A stretch of 53,719 nt of DNA. Origin: Streptococcus panodentis. Its GTDB lineage: Bacteria > Bacillota > Bacilli > Lactobacillales > Streptococcaceae. Location: assembly GCF_017884005.1 (NCBI RefSeq), contig NZ_QFAY01000022.1, positions 1 to 53,719 on the forward strand, given 5' to 3'. The position numbers were made by a program, and so were the translations under genes. This document shows positions 36,544 to 45,454 of this stretch, one piece after another. A model generated the notes under the pieces. That model was not told the origin of the DNA. It saw only the letters and a program-made list of their open reading frames with translations, and ran no database searches. Numbering within the stretch: the stretch's first letter is position 1; the number at the start of each line of letters is the position of its first letter.

Positions 36544-36623
36544 GTATTTTGATAAGTTTTTGAAAAGTCTTGCTTTTTTTGACATTTTTTGCCAAAATAA
36601 AGGGTAGAAAGAAGGTTGTAACT

Positions 36624-37706
36624 ATGACAAAAATCAATCAAATCACTGCTTATCTTGAACATGAAAAAACAGATGCTGCGGTCTTCTCCGATCCCGTCAG
36701 TATCAACTATCTGACTGGTTTTTACAGCGATCCCCACGAGCGCCAGATGTTCCTTTTTGTCTATCCTCATCAGGAGCCGCTGCTCTTTGTTCCGGCTCTG
36801 GAAGCGGACCGTGCCGCTTCCATCCTTAATTTTCAGGTAGTCGGCTATGTGGACTCTGAAAATCCTTGGCAAAAGATTAAAAACACCCTGCCGGCTGCTC
36901 CTTTCAGAAAGATTGCTGTCGAATTTGACAATCTGATTTTGACCAAGTACCACGGCCTGCGCACTGTCTTTGAAGGAGCAGAATTTACCAATCTGACCCC
37001 GCTCATCAACCGCCTGCGCCTAATCAAGTCTGCTGATGAAATCCAGAAAATGCTGATTGCCGGCCAATATGCTGACAAGGCTGTCAACATCGGCTTTGAC
37101 AGCATCTCGCTGGACAAAACGGAAACCGATATTATCGCTCAGATTGACTTTGCAATTAAGCGCGAAGGCTATGAAATGAGCTTTGAAACCATGGTCCTGA
37201 CTGGTGACAATGCAGCCAACCCGCACGGCATCCCTGGCGCCCATACAATCGAAAACAACGCCCTTCTGCTCTTTGACCTGGGCTGTATGGTCAATGGCTA
37301 CGCCAGCGATATGACCCGGACAGTCGCTGTCGGCCAGCCAGATCAGTTTAAAAAGGAGATTTACCAGCTCACTTTGGAAGCCCAGCAAGCAGCGCTGGAC
37401 TTTATCAAACCGGGCGTGACGGCCCACGAGGTGGACCGTGCTGCCCGTCAAGTCATCGAAAAAGCTGGCTATGGGGAATATTTCAACCACCGCCTGGGCC
37501 ACGGCATCGGCATGGATGTCCACGAATTTCCGTCTATCATGGAGGGCAATGACCTGGTCATTGAGGAAGGTATGTGCTTCTCTGTTGAGCCCGGCATCTA
37601 CATCCCCGGCAAGGTCGGCGTCCGCATCGAAGACTGCGGCCATGTCACTAAGAATGGCTTTGAACTCTTTACTGAGAGCAGCAAGGACTTGCTGTATTTT
37701 GAATAA
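36624..37706 (+). CDS. pepQ: Xaa-Pro dipeptidase
   Basis: About 360 residues. The creatinase-like N-terminal domain is followed by the pita-bread metallopeptidase domain. Metal ligands are visible: Asp in LFDLGCMV and ASDMTRT, His in HRLGHGIGMDVHE, Glu in VEPGIYIPG and VRIEDCG. It splits dipeptides ending in proline. ATG 36624 (MTKINQI) follows AGAAGG; the longer frame from 36570 starts in the promoter area. Divergent from ccpA. Confidence 0.95.
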   Translation: MTKINQITAYLEHEKTDAAVFSDPVSINYLTGFYSDPHERQMFLFVYPHQEPLLFVPALEADRAASILNFQVVGYVDSENPWQKIKNTLPAAPFRKIAVEFDNLILTKYHGLRTVFEGAEFTNLTPLINRLRLIKSADEIQKMLIAGQYADKAVNIGFDSISLDKTETDIIAQIDFAIKREGYEMSFETMVLTGDNAANPHGIPGAHTIENNALLLFDLGCMVNGYASDMTRTVAVGQPDQFKKEIYQLTLEAQQAALDFIKPGVTAHEVDRAARQVIEKAGYGEYFNHRLGHGIGMDVHEFPSIMEGNDLVIEEGMCFSVEPGIYIPGKVGVRIEDCGHVTKNGFELFTESSKDLLYFE

Positions 37707-37747
37707 TGTGCTATAATTTTGTATTATAAAATCAAAGGAGAACTTGT

Positions 37748-38080
37748 ATGATTATATGGCGCGGCAAAGGCCTTCTTGTTATTTTAGCGATAATTGGCGG
37801 TGGTTTTGCAGGCATTACGCTGTCTGATTTCATCTTACAAGGCAGCACGACCGCTTTTTCAATGATCCTCCGTTGCATCATACTGATTCTGACGACTTCT
37901 GGTTTGAATTTTCTATTGACAAAATGGTTCATTTCAAAGGAAGTTCGTATCTTGATAGATGAGAAAACGGGAGAGAGAATTGAATACCGCGACCGCTCTT
38001 CACTCTTCTTTATTCCCAATCGATATTGGACCTGGATAATTGCTGTCGTTTTAGCCATCATCTTCCTGACTCGTATATAA
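37748..38080 (+). CDS. Small membrane protein, uncharacterised
   Basis: A 110-residue protein with about four hydrophobic helices (residues 8-28, 36-58 and 90-108 clearest) and a short charged loop KEVRILIDEKTGERIEYRDRS. I recognise no family. AAAGGAG precedes the ATG, and TATAAT lies about 40 bases upstream (37714), suggesting its own promoter. It ends in a clear terminator. Confidence 0.7.
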   Translation: MIIWRGKGLLVILAIIGGGFAGITLSDFILQGSTTAFSMILRCIILILTTSGLNFLLTKWFISKEVRILIDEKTGERIEYRDRSSLFFIPNRYWTWIIAVVLAIIFLTRI

Positions 38081-38091
38081 TACCAAACTAG

Positions 38092-38111
38092 CGACAGAGC
38101 CTTCTCTGTCG
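38092..38111 (+). terminator. Terminator of the 110-residue membrane protein gene
   Basis: CGACAGAG (38092-38099) pairs perfectly with CTCTGTCG (38104-38111) around CCTT and is followed by TTTTTG. Confidence 0.93.
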
Positions 38112-38159
38112 TTTTTGTTCTTTTTTCGCCTCTATGATGTTCAAGTTTTCCATCTATTC

Positions 38160-38188
38160 TTGCCCTTCCGTTTTAAAAATGTTATAAT
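38160..38188 (+). promoter_or_regulatory. Promoter of the iron/siderophore importer operon
   Basis: TTGCCC (38160-38165) and TATAAT (38183-38188) are 17 bases apart. I see no obvious Fur-type box in the 70 bases up to the ATG. Confidence 0.65.
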
Positions 38189-38255
38189 TTTTATGAAATT
38201 GTCAAAAAATTCTAATGTATTTATGGATGCTGTTTTTCACTGCAAAGGAGGCCGG

Positions 38256-39302
38256 ATGCTGTTTAAAAAGTCAGGAAGGGACGGATTTTCCCGTTATGTC
38301 TGCCTGCTGCTGCTTCTTATCATTTTTCTGGTCTTCTCCCTGTTTTTAGCCGTCTCCTTGGGGTCTGTTTCGATCTATCTGCAGGACACTTACGGCATTA
38401 TTTTCAGCAAACTGGGGCTTCCCTTTGGCAAGGACAGTCTGCCTTCGTCAACGTTTGCAATCGTCTGGAATATGCGGCTCCCAAGAGTGCTCTTGGGCAT
38501 CCTAGCTGGAGCCGGTCTGTCCATATGCGGCAGCGTCATGCAGTCTACAGTCAACAACCCCATCGCAGAGCCTTATATTCTGGGAATTTCAGCGGGAGCG
38601 ACCTTTGGGGCAACCTTGAGCATCATCTTAGGACTCAAGACCCTTACTGGCACAGGCGCTTTTATCGGAGCCATTCTGGCAACGGCAGTCGTCGTCCTTA
38701 TCGCATCCATGCAGGGCAAAATGACGACGGGCAGTCTGATTTTATCCGGAACGGTGGTCAATGCTCTCTTTATCGCCTTTGCCAACTTTATCATCTCCGT
38801 CGGTGCCAATGCTGACAGTATCATGACTGTGAAATTCTGGACCATGGGCTCACTGGCCGGAACTTCCTGGTCAGATCTGACCTTGCCGGCTCTCGCTGTC
38901 GGTCTTGCCTTTTTGTTTTTCTGCTCCCAGTACCGTATTTTCAATGCCATGATGATGGGGGAAGAGGCTGCTCTGACACTGGGTGTGCCACTGCATGTTT
39001 ACTGGTACCTCTATATTACTGTCGTCGCCATCATCACAGCAGTGCTGGTGGCCAGCTGCGGCATCATCGGCTTTGTCGGTCTGATCACGCCGCACATTGC
39101 CCGAAGGTTGGTCGGTACCAACTACAGAAGGCTCTTTCCCATCGCGACTCTTCTGGGAGCCCTCTTTCTTGTCTGGGCAGATGTTTTGGCTCGGACTCTG
39201 ATCAAAAATGCAGAGCTGCCGATTGGGATTTTCACTGCCTTGGTCGGTGCACCTTTCTTTATCTACACTGTAGCCAAAAGCCGAAGGGAGGTGAACAGCT
39301 GA
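38256..39302 (+). CDS. FecCD-family iron/siderophore ABC permease
   Basis: About 348 residues and nine to ten helices, BtuC/FecCD type: RLPRVLLGILAGAGLSICGSVMQ, NNPIAEPYILGISAGATFGA, the ATPase-coupling GEEAALTLGVP and GIIGFVGLITPHIARRLVG. It moves ferric-siderophore, haem or cobalamin-type ligands. There is one permease, so it should act as a homodimer. ATG 38256 follows AAAGGAGG. First gene of a four-gene operon with ATPase, lipoprotein and esterase. Confidence 0.92.
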   Translation: MLFKKSGRDGFSRYVCLLLLLIIFLVFSLFLAVSLGSVSIYLQDTYGIIFSKLGLPFGKDSLPSSTFAIVWNMRLPRVLLGILAGAGLSICGSVMQSTVNNPIAEPYILGISAGATFGATLSIILGLKTLTGTGAFIGAILATAVVVLIASMQGKMTTGSLILSGTVVNALFIAFANFIISVGANADSIMTVKFWTMGSLAGTSWSDLTLPALAVGLAFLFFCSQYRIFNAMMMGEEAALTLGVPLHVYWYLYITVVAIITAVLVASCGIIGFVGLITPHIARRLVGTNYRRLFPIATLLGALFLVWADVLARTLIKNAELPIGIFTALVGAPFFIYTVAKSRREVNS

Positions 39303-39303
39303 T

Positions 39304-40059
39304 ATGGACCTGATTTGCAAAGATATTCACTATGCTGTCGGCCCCAAAAAGATTTTAAACGGGATTTCGCTCAGAGTTGAGGGCCAGCAGTTTCACACCA
39401 TTCTGGGACCCAACGGAAGCGGTAAAACCACCCTGCTCAAAACCATCTACCGCCAGCTCAAGCCGGACAGCGGCAGCATTTACCTCAATGGAGACCCTCT
39501 TGAAAGCATCAGCATCAAAAAAGCTGCTAAGCATCTGGCAGTTGTCACGCAGTTTAACCATCTTCAGTTTGACTGCACCGTTGAGGAGATTGTCCTGCTG
39601 GGCAGGACGCCGCATCTCTCCTTTCTGCAAAGGGAGACCGAGCTAGACTACGCGCTCGTCCAAGAAGCCCTGCAGCAGGTGGGCATGCTGGACAAGGCAA
39701 GCCGGGCCTATCTGTCCCTGTCCGGCGGCGAAAAACAGCGGGTCCTGCTGGCACGGGCTTTGGCCCAGCAGCCGACCCTGCTGCTCCTAGATGAGCCGAC
39801 CAACCATCTGGATATCAAATACCAGCTGGACATGCTGCGCATCGTAAAGGACCTGAACATCAATGTTCTGGCCGTTCTGCACGACATCCAGCTGGCCTGC
39901 CGCTATTCGGACTATTTGTACCTCATGAAAGGGGGTGAGATCGCATACCAAGGCAACCCAACGGAAGCCATCACCCAAGATTCATTGCAGGCTGTCTACG
40001 GCGTTCAGAGCAAGGTAGTCTGGACAGAGGACCGGCAGGCAATGATTCAGTACCTGTAG
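39304..40059 (+). CDS. FecE-type iron/siderophore ABC ATPase
   Basis: A 251-residue ATPase: Walker A GPNGSGKTT, Q-loop VTQFNHLQFD, signature LSGGEKQRV, Walker B LLLLDEPTNHLD and switch His in VLHDIQ. The TVEEIVLLGRTPH segment is typical of FecE/FhuC. Its ATG is one base after the permease stop, so both are translated together. Confidence 0.94.
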   Translation: MDLICKDIHYAVGPKKILNGISLRVEGQQFHTILGPNGSGKTTLLKTIYRQLKPDSGSIYLNGDPLESISIKKAAKHLAVVTQFNHLQFDCTVEEIVLLGRTPHLSFLQRETELDYALVQEALQQVGMLDKASRAYLSLSGGEKQRVLLARALAQQPTLLLLDEPTNHLDIKYQLDMLRIVKDLNINVLAVLHDIQLACRYSDYLYLMKGGEIAYQGNPTEAITQDSLQAVYGVQSKVVWTEDRQAMIQYL

Positions 40060-40115
40060 TCTTTTAGAGGCTGGATTCCTAGCCCACTAGCCCACAAGAA
40101 AGGAAAGGAAAAAAT

Positions 40116-41138
40116 ATGAAAAAAACACTCAGTATCTTGCTTCTTGCAGCTGCTGCACTGACAGTAGCTGCCTGCAGTTCTTCATCCAAAACCAGCAGCT
40201 CGTCTTCCTCATCGCAAGCTTCTTCGGAAAAAACGGCCAAAAAGGACAGCGCAGAGACCAAATACCCTGTGACGGTCAAGACCTATGACGCCGAAGGCCA
40301 GGAGATTGAGCAGACTTTTGAAAAAGCACCGGAAAAGGTCATTACCAATAACCTTTCAACGACCGAAATCCTGATCGAACTGGGACTGAAAGATAAGATT
40401 GCCGGCATGCTGAATCCAGACAATGCTGTCACAGGCAAATACGAGGCTGATATTGCCACGATTCCGCAGGTCGGCGACAAAAAAACGGTATCGCAGGAAA
40501 CCGTGCTGTCCTATGAGCCAGACGCTATTCTCGGCCGGAATATGATGTTTTCTGAAAAGTCTCTGGGTACCGTGAACTCCTGGAACGAAAACAAGATTCC
40601 TGTCTATACGCAGAAAGCCTCTGTGTCTAATATCAAGCAGGATTTGTCCAACATTGTCGAAGATGTCAAAAATCTGGGGACAATCTTTAATGTTCAGGAA
40701 AAGGCCAATCAATATGCCGAGCAGCTGCAGGGCAAAATCGACGCAGTGAAAAAGGCAAATAAAGCTTCTCAGGGGGAAAAGAAAAAAGCTCTGATCATGG
40801 TTGCTTACAATGATGAGACCTTTGGCACCTATAAATCCGCCCTGCAGGAGAGCCTGCTCAATCAGCTGGGCTATACCAACGTGGCAACCGGAACTTCTGA
40901 TTTGACCTTGGAAAATCTCGTGTCTATGGATCCGGAGCTCATCATTTATGTGACCAGCGACCGCAACAAAGAAATGGACGGCCAGGCGGTAGACCTGATG
41001 AAAGCCAATGCAGTTCTGGCAGATGTTCCGGCTGTTAAAAATGAGCAGATCATGACTATTTCCTATGATGAGCTGATGGATTACGGTCCTGCTGTGATCG
41101 ACTCTCTTGAGAAAATCAATGACTTTATCAATAAATAA
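40116..41138 (+). CDS. Iron/siderophore ABC transporter binding lipoprotein
   Basis: A 340-residue lipoprotein with lipobox VAAC (Cys at residue 20), a Ser-rich linker, then a class III (FecB/BtuF-like) fold: EKVITNNLSTTEILIELGLKDKIAGM, IPQVGDKKTVSQETVLSYEPDAILG and YDELMDYGPAVIDSLE. It presents a metal chelate to the permease; the ligand is not known. Third gene of the operon; AAGGAAAGG precedes the ATG. Confidence 0.92.
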   Translation: MKKTLSILLLAAAALTVAACSSSSKTSSSSSSSQASSEKTAKKDSAETKYPVTVKTYDAEGQEIEQTFEKAPEKVITNNLSTTEILIELGLKDKIAGMLNPDNAVTGKYEADIATIPQVGDKKTVSQETVLSYEPDAILGRNMMFSEKSLGTVNSWNENKIPVYTQKASVSNIKQDLSNIVEDVKNLGTIFNVQEKANQYAEQLQGKIDAVKKANKASQGEKKKALIMVAYNDETFGTYKSALQESLLNQLGYTNVATGTSDLTLENLVSMDPELIIYVTSDRNKEMDGQAVDLMKANAVLADVPAVKNEQIMTISYDELMDYGPAVIDSLEKINDFINK

Positions 41139-41811
41139 ACGCTTTGTCCGAGAGGATGTGACCGTTACGGTGTCCCTGCCCTCTCATTATGATGGGCAGC
41201 GGCCTTATCCAGCCGTCTTTCTGAATGACGGCCAGCTGAGCTACCTGAGCAGCCTTTCGGAGTCCGTGATTCTGGTCGGTCTGAGGTCAAAAAACAGGCT
41301 GGATGATTATACGCCCTGGAAAGCCAGCGCCCTGAGGGCGGGCAGACCCGACTTTGGCGGCAGGGCTGACAGCTATCACCAAGAGGTCTTTGGCAGCATC
41401 ATGGCAGAGCTGAAAAAGGAATACCGGCTGGACGAGAGCAGAATAGCTTACGGCGGCTATTCCTTAGGCGGACTGGCAGCTGTTTACAGTCTTTACAGCG
41501 GCTGGAAAATGCCCTGTGTTTTTTCCATCTGCGGTTCATTCTGGTATCCGGAATTTACTGACTACTGCCGGACACAGGAGCTGAAAAACAGGGATTGCCT
41601 GATCTACCTGCGAAATGGAAAAACAGAAGGCGCCAATCATACCAACCGCCTCTTTAAAGCCCCTTTGTATGCGGCAGAGATTCACAGTCTCATCCAGAAG
41701 GAGCTTCCTGCAGCCTGCTCCGTTTTTGATCCCTACGGCCATCACGATGCCCTCAAAGAACGGTACGCTGCCTTTGCCGACTGGCTGGCTGAGCAATGGC
41801 ATATCAACTGA
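41119..41811 (+). CDS. Alpha/beta-hydrolase esterase, siderophore-esterase-like
   Basis: About 230 residues. The nucleophile elbow YGGYSLGGLAAV and an approaching His in DPYGHHDALKERY fit a Ser-Asp-His hydrolase of the esterase D/enterochelin esterase group. N-terminal VTVSLPSHYDGQRPYPAVFLNDGQ is typical of that group. ATG 41119 lies 20 bases before the end of the lipoprotein gene, so it is translated by coupling. The context suggests release of iron from a captured siderophore ester; this is inference from position. Confidence 0.82.
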   Translation: MTLSINKRFVREDVTVTVSLPSHYDGQRPYPAVFLNDGQLSYLSSLSESVILVGLRSKNRLDDYTPWKASALRAGRPDFGGRADSYHQEVFGSIMAELKKEYRLDESRIAYGGYSLGGLAAVYSLYSGWKMPCVFSICGSFWYPEFTDYCRTQELKNRDCLIYLRNGKTEGANHTNRLFKAPLYAAEIHSLIQKELPAACSVFDPYGHHDALKERYAAFADWLAEQWHIN

Positions 41812-41817
41812 AAAATT

Positions 41818-41853
41818 CCCCTTTGTCACTCACTGAATGAACTGACAAAGGGG
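41818..41853 (+). terminator. Terminator of the iron/siderophore importer operon
   Basis: CCCCTTTGTCA (41818-41828) pairs perfectly with TGACAAAGGGG (41843-41853) around a 14-base loop and is followed by AGTTTTT. Confidence 0.92.
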
Positions 41854-41930
41854 AGTTTTTAGTTATAGCTTTTTAGTTTGCTTTTAGTACGAGGCAGCGA
41901 GCCGCAGACAGTACTGGGGTACGGCAAGGC

Positions 41931-41966
41931 GAGCGAGCTAACAAAGTAATAAAAAATAAACTAAAT
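41931..41966 (-). repeat. Dispersed repeat E, copy 1
   Basis: On the minus strand ATTTAGTTTATTTTTTATTA is followed by CTTTGTTAGCTCGC. It matches 46503-46541 on the plus strand. The 60 bases before it (41876-41930) include TTTGCTTTTAGTACGAGG, related to the tail of repeat A. Confidence 0.7.
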
Positions 41967-41988
41967 GACGATAAAAGGGTGGATATCG

Positions 41989-42574
41989 TCACTGCCCTGC
42001 ATCTCCAAATTGGCCAGTATGGAGATGAACGATGCTTTCCTGGCCCGGCAGGGGCGGCAGACCGCCCGAATCCTTGCGGCTGAATACTTCAAGCAAACCC
42101 GCTGTTAAGCGAGAGTGTTCCAACTGCTCGGGGCTGATCTCATGGACAATGTCTTCTCCTCTTCCTGTCTGCATCTTGTATCCAAAGAGTGGGGCAATCA
42201 AGGTCCCGCGACCGACTGCAATCAAATCTGCAGCTGTATGCTCGATAGCATCTTCAGCATCATCCTGGCTAAAGACACCGTCGACAACAATCAGCTTGGT
42301 GTCATCGTCTAAAACATCATGGAAATGCTGGGCAGAGGTCTTATCAGAACCTTCTGGCTTCGAAGCATAGACGCCAAAAAGCGACAAATGAACGTAGTCT
42401 AGTTCGTGCTTGACCAATTCCTTGACCAGCAGCTTAGCCTCTTCATAAGTATAGCCCACTTGATCTTCATGGATTTCATCTGGGCTAATCCGATAGCCGA
42501 CAATAAAATCTTCAGGGGCATACTCCGCTGCAGCACGCTTGACTTCCTCAACTACTGCCAAAGGAAAGGCCATG
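41989..42574 (-). pseudogene. C-terminal part of an Old Yellow Enzyme-type flavin oxidoreductase gene
   Basis: The open frame starts MAFPLAVVEEVKRAAAEYAP and runs about 194 residues to the end: FIVGYRISPDEIHE, YVHLSLFG, LIVVDGVFS and ADLIAVGRGTLIAPLF are the second half of an OYE barrel (NADH:flavin oxidoreductase). The FMN-binding and catalytic first half, roughly 180-200 residues, is missing. The front is joined to the adaA remnant near 42575, so a deletion removed everything between. Without the N-terminal half it cannot form a working barrel. Confidence 0.8.
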
Positions 42575-42954
42575 CGTTTTTCCAGTCACACTCTTATAGA
42601 CATGCCGCAGGTAAGACTCAGAGCCTTTTGCCATAAAAGCTAAATCTTTCAAGGTTAAACCGTGCTGGAAATGCTCTTTTAAAATATGGTCAATCTCTTC
42701 TGCCCACTCCTCTTTGCTGACCGGCTTGCCTAAGGGACGGCATCGTTTACGTGGTCTAGATTCTGCTCCAACTGCTTGCCTTGCTTCCTGAAAAATCATG
42801 CCATTTTCTTTTTTGGGAAGGCGAGAGATACAGGAGGGACGGCAGAAAACTCCGGTGCTCCTAACAGCATACCAAAAATCGTGTCATAATCGCTATCATT
42901 ACTCTTAATAGCTTCCCACTCCCAATCTTCGGCCGAATGTCCTAAGGCAGTCAT
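42575..42954 (-). pseudogene. adaA: Broken adaA-type gene (methylphosphotriester acceptor and AraC HTH)
   Basis: The gene starts ATGACTGCC at 42954, overlapping the ogt stop (ATGA), and reads DWEWEAIKSNDSDYDTIF. One frame over it continues WYAVRSTGVFCRPSCISRLP, so a base was lost in a run of T near 42860. Downstream FRPCKRC has become SRPRKRC: a zinc-ligand Cys is now Arg by one base. The AraC helix-turn-helix GLTLKDLAFMAKGSESYLRH follows, then the gene is cut at about 42575 and fused to the OYE remnant. Three independent lesions make it non-functional. Confidence 0.85.
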
Positions 42955-43445
42955 CGTCCTGCCTCCAGCTTCAGCAGGTAGGCTTTTTTGTCAAGTCCGC
43001 CGGCATAGCCCGTCAGCTTGCCATCGCTTCCGACAATCCGATGGCAGGGAATTAAAATAGAAATAGGATTGTGCCCAATCGCACCGCCGACTGCTCTGGC
43101 TGAGCCAATCTTGCCATAGTCTGCCTGCAGCTCCTGCAGAACATCTGCATAGGCAGCCGTCTGACCATAAGGAATCTTCTGCAGCACGGCCAGAACCTTG
43201 CTCCTAAACTCGGTCACTTGAGGAGCCAGCGGAATAACATCTATGGCAGGATTTTCCCCTTTAAAATAGGCATCCAGCCAAGCAGCAACACGCCGGCTGA
43301 GCTCCGTATCCTTCACCTCTGCCTGCGCCAAATCATAGCCCGCCCCAAAATATTTCTGCCCTTGAAACCACAGGCCCAGCAGAGCATTCGCATCCGTCAA
43401 GATGAGAATTTGGCCGATTGGGGATGTGTAATAGGTTTTATACAT
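42951..43445 (-). CDS. ogt: Methylated-DNA-protein cysteine methyltransferase
   Basis: About 164 residues, complete. The catalytic motif ILIPCHRIVGSDGKLTGYAGG holds the acceptor Cys, and KIPYGQTAAYADVLQELQ is the DNA-binding helix. It repairs O6-methylguanine by suicide transfer. ATG 43445 (MYKTYYTSP) follows AAAGGAGAAG; the longer frame to 43526 lies inside the alkA remnant. It is the only intact member of a former alkA-ogt-adaA operon. Confidence 0.95.
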   Translation of the reverse strand: MYKTYYTSPIGQILILTDANALLGLWFQGQKYFGAGYDLAQAEVKDTELSRRVAAWLDAYFKGENPAIDVIPLAPQVTEFRSKVLAVLQKIPYGQTAAYADVLQELQADYGKIGSARAVGGAIGHNPISILIPCHRIVGSDGKLTGYAGGLDKKAYLLKLEAGR

Positions 43446-43471
43446 TTCTTCTCCTTTTCTCTGATTAGCTG

Positions 43472-44369
43472 CTAATAAAGCAAACACCAAATATAAAATA
43501 CTGCATAGGAACACCAGCTTCCCCACTTGTCTTTTAGCCTGGACAGCAATTCCTTAGACGGCTTCTCCTCTAAAGCAAGTATATAGGGAATGCCATTCTG
43601 CAGGCCGACATCCGCCATCGGAAATGCCTCTTGTATACGAAAACAGCGCATCATCATATCATGTGCCGTCCACGGACCGACACCATAAAGTTTCAATAAC
43701 TCTTTTTCGATTTGCCCAGCTGTACCTAACTCTTGATAATAACTTTTGTAAATATGTCCTTGGTACAAGAGCTTGGAGATGGTTTGTAACTACTCCGCTT
43801 TTTTGCGCGTCATTTGCAGCTCCAGCAGTTCCTCGAGCTTGCTGTCGGCAATCGTCTCTGGCTTAGGATAAACCCAGTAAGTTTCATGATGCCAGTGAAA
43901 GGCTTCGCCATACTTCTTGACAAAGCGTTCTTTTAGGGTATAAGCATAAGCAAGATTAATCTGCTGTCCTAAAATCCCCAAGTCATTGCTTCATAAAAAT
44001 CTGGCACACCCACCAAGCGCAGTCCGTAAAACTCCTGAACTAAGGAGCATAAGATGTCATCCTCTCGCGCAAACTGATAAAAATCTGCCAATGGCCGATC
44101 TAAATCCAACTACTCTCTGACAAAACTGCCAATAACTTTTTGAGCTTCAGCAGAAAAAACAGTTTGATTTTCTGTCTGGATACATACTTTCTGAAGCGAT
44201 GCATCGTAGAAAATCGTACAAAGATAACATTGACTTTAAACAAGCGCTTGATTCAATCGTTTGCAACTCAATACATCACTTCCTTTTCCTCTCTTGATAG
44301 GTAAGAAATGATTTGTCTCCAGTCAAAGATAGCTGGTGTTTCTAAATGAATCCTATTTTTAGCTGGCAT
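43472..44369 (-). pseudogene. alkA: Broken alkA-type DNA-3-methyladenine glycosylase gene
   Basis: It starts at ATG 44369 after AAGGAGGAGG and reads MPAKNRIHLETPAIFDWRQI with LSREEKEVMY, then a stop. Later pieces match AlkA in sequence: DFYQFAREDDILCSLVQEFY with GLRLVGVPDFYEAMTWG, then (after a lost G near 43980) ILGQQINLAYAYTLKERF, and after TAG in place of Tyr (about 43792) LYGVGPWTAHDMMMRCFRIQ with the catalytic Asp in MADVGL. I count at least three in-frame stops and two frameshifts. The gene cannot make AlkA. Confidence 0.88.
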
Positions 44370-44540
44370 ACCTCCTCCTTCCTTTTGTTATTATACCATC
44401 ATTTGGCGGCTGAAAATAAAACAATCTGGCTTTCTCATCAGAAAAAGCAGAGGAGCGATGCCGGCCCACTCAACCATAGCTTGTCAGCTGCCGCTCTCAA
44501 CTGCCCCCTTTGGACTTGTTTGGTCAGGAGCAGCAGAAAT

Positions 44541-44565
44541 CCCTTTCATCTAGTTGATGAAAGGG
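44541..44565. terminator. Hairpin downstream of the catechol-dioxygenase-like gene
   Basis: CCCTTTCATC (44541-44550) pairs perfectly with GATGAAAGGG (44556-44565) around TAGTT. The trailing T-run on the minus strand is short (ATTTC), so terminator strength is uncertain. Confidence 0.6.
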
Positions 44566-44599
44566 AAGCTTATTCTGTAGATCCTTTGAAATTCACCGT

Positions 44600-45454
44600 C
44601 TAAGGGGCTGTGGTCATTCTGCTGACAATTCCGTCTGGATCTGTGACTTCCAGCTCCTGTGAGCTGAGCCAGCGGCTGCTGGCAGCCAAGTCTTGCGCTC
44701 TCTCGTAAATATCCAGCAAGTCTTCCTTATCTGCCACCTGAACTTGGTAGTAGGCCAGTCCCAGCTGCTGGGGCCGGCGCTGCTGGAGGCTGGAGCCGCC
44801 CCATTCATTGACGGCTAAGTGATGGTGATAGCCTCCCGAAGCCAGCCAGCTGGCCGAAGGGACAGAAAATTTATCCTCCAGGCCCAGCAGTTTCTGGTAA
44901 AACTTGCTGGCAGCTCTGCTGTTTTTCACAGACAGGTGGACATGCCCCATACGGGTGCCAGCCGCAATGATGAAAGGCTGAACTTCCTGCCCCAGTTCAT
45001 AGATTTCCTGAGCCGGCAGCTCCTCGGTCACGCCGATAATACGGCCGTCCTCCCGGATATCCCAGTCAGTCTGAGGCTTGTCCCGATAAAGCTCAATGCC
45101 ATTGCCCTCTGGATCTTCCAGATAAAGGGCCTCGCTGTAGCCATGGTCTGCGCCGCCGACCAGCGGAATCTTAAGCTCAGCGATGTGCTTAAAGACATCC
45201 GCCAAGTCCTGCCGGCTGGGCAGCAGAATGGCCACATGATAAAGACCGTAGCTGTGCTGAACCGGCTGGCGGTCGCTGCTCTGGATTAGGCGGACCAGCG
45301 GCTGCTGACCGCTGCCGAGCAATACCTGTCCTTCCTTTTCCTCCAGAAGCTCCAGCCCCAAAACCTGCTGATAAAAGAGCTTTTGCCGGCCCAAATCCGC
45401 AACATTGAGGGCCGCCTCACCTAAAAAAATCTTGCTATTGTATGCGTAAGTCAT
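44600..45454 (-). CDS. Catechol-2,3-dioxygenase-like VOC protein (CatE-like)
   Basis: A 284-residue protein with two VOC modules: LGEAALNVADLGRQKLFYQQ plus LEDPEGNGIELYRD in the first, and MGHVHLSVKNSRAASKFYQK plus YHHHLAVNEW and a final LEVTDPDG in the second. It resembles Bacillus CatE/YfiE-like extradiol dioxygenases. His ligands HVHLSV and HHHLAV and Glu in QELEV are present. Substrate not known. Stands alone. Confidence 0.82.
   Translation of the reverse strand: MTYAYNSKIFLGEAALNVADLGRQKLFYQQVLGLELLEEKEGQVLLGSGQQPLVRLIQSSDRQPVQHSYGLYHVAILLPSRQDLADVFKHIAELKIPLVGGADHGYSEALYLEDPEGNGIELYRDKPQTDWDIREDGRIIGVTEELPAQEIYELGQEVQPFIIAAGTRMGHVHLSVKNSRAASKFYQKLLGLEDKFSVPSASWLASGGYHHHLAVNEWGGSSLQQRRPQQLGLAYYQVQVADKEDLLDIYERAQDLAASSRWLSSQELEVTDPDGIVSRMTTAP

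Noticed and set aside
41107..41118. TTG at 41107 as start of the esterase
   Set aside because: ATG at 41119 begins the family-like sequence, and the added four residues have no support.
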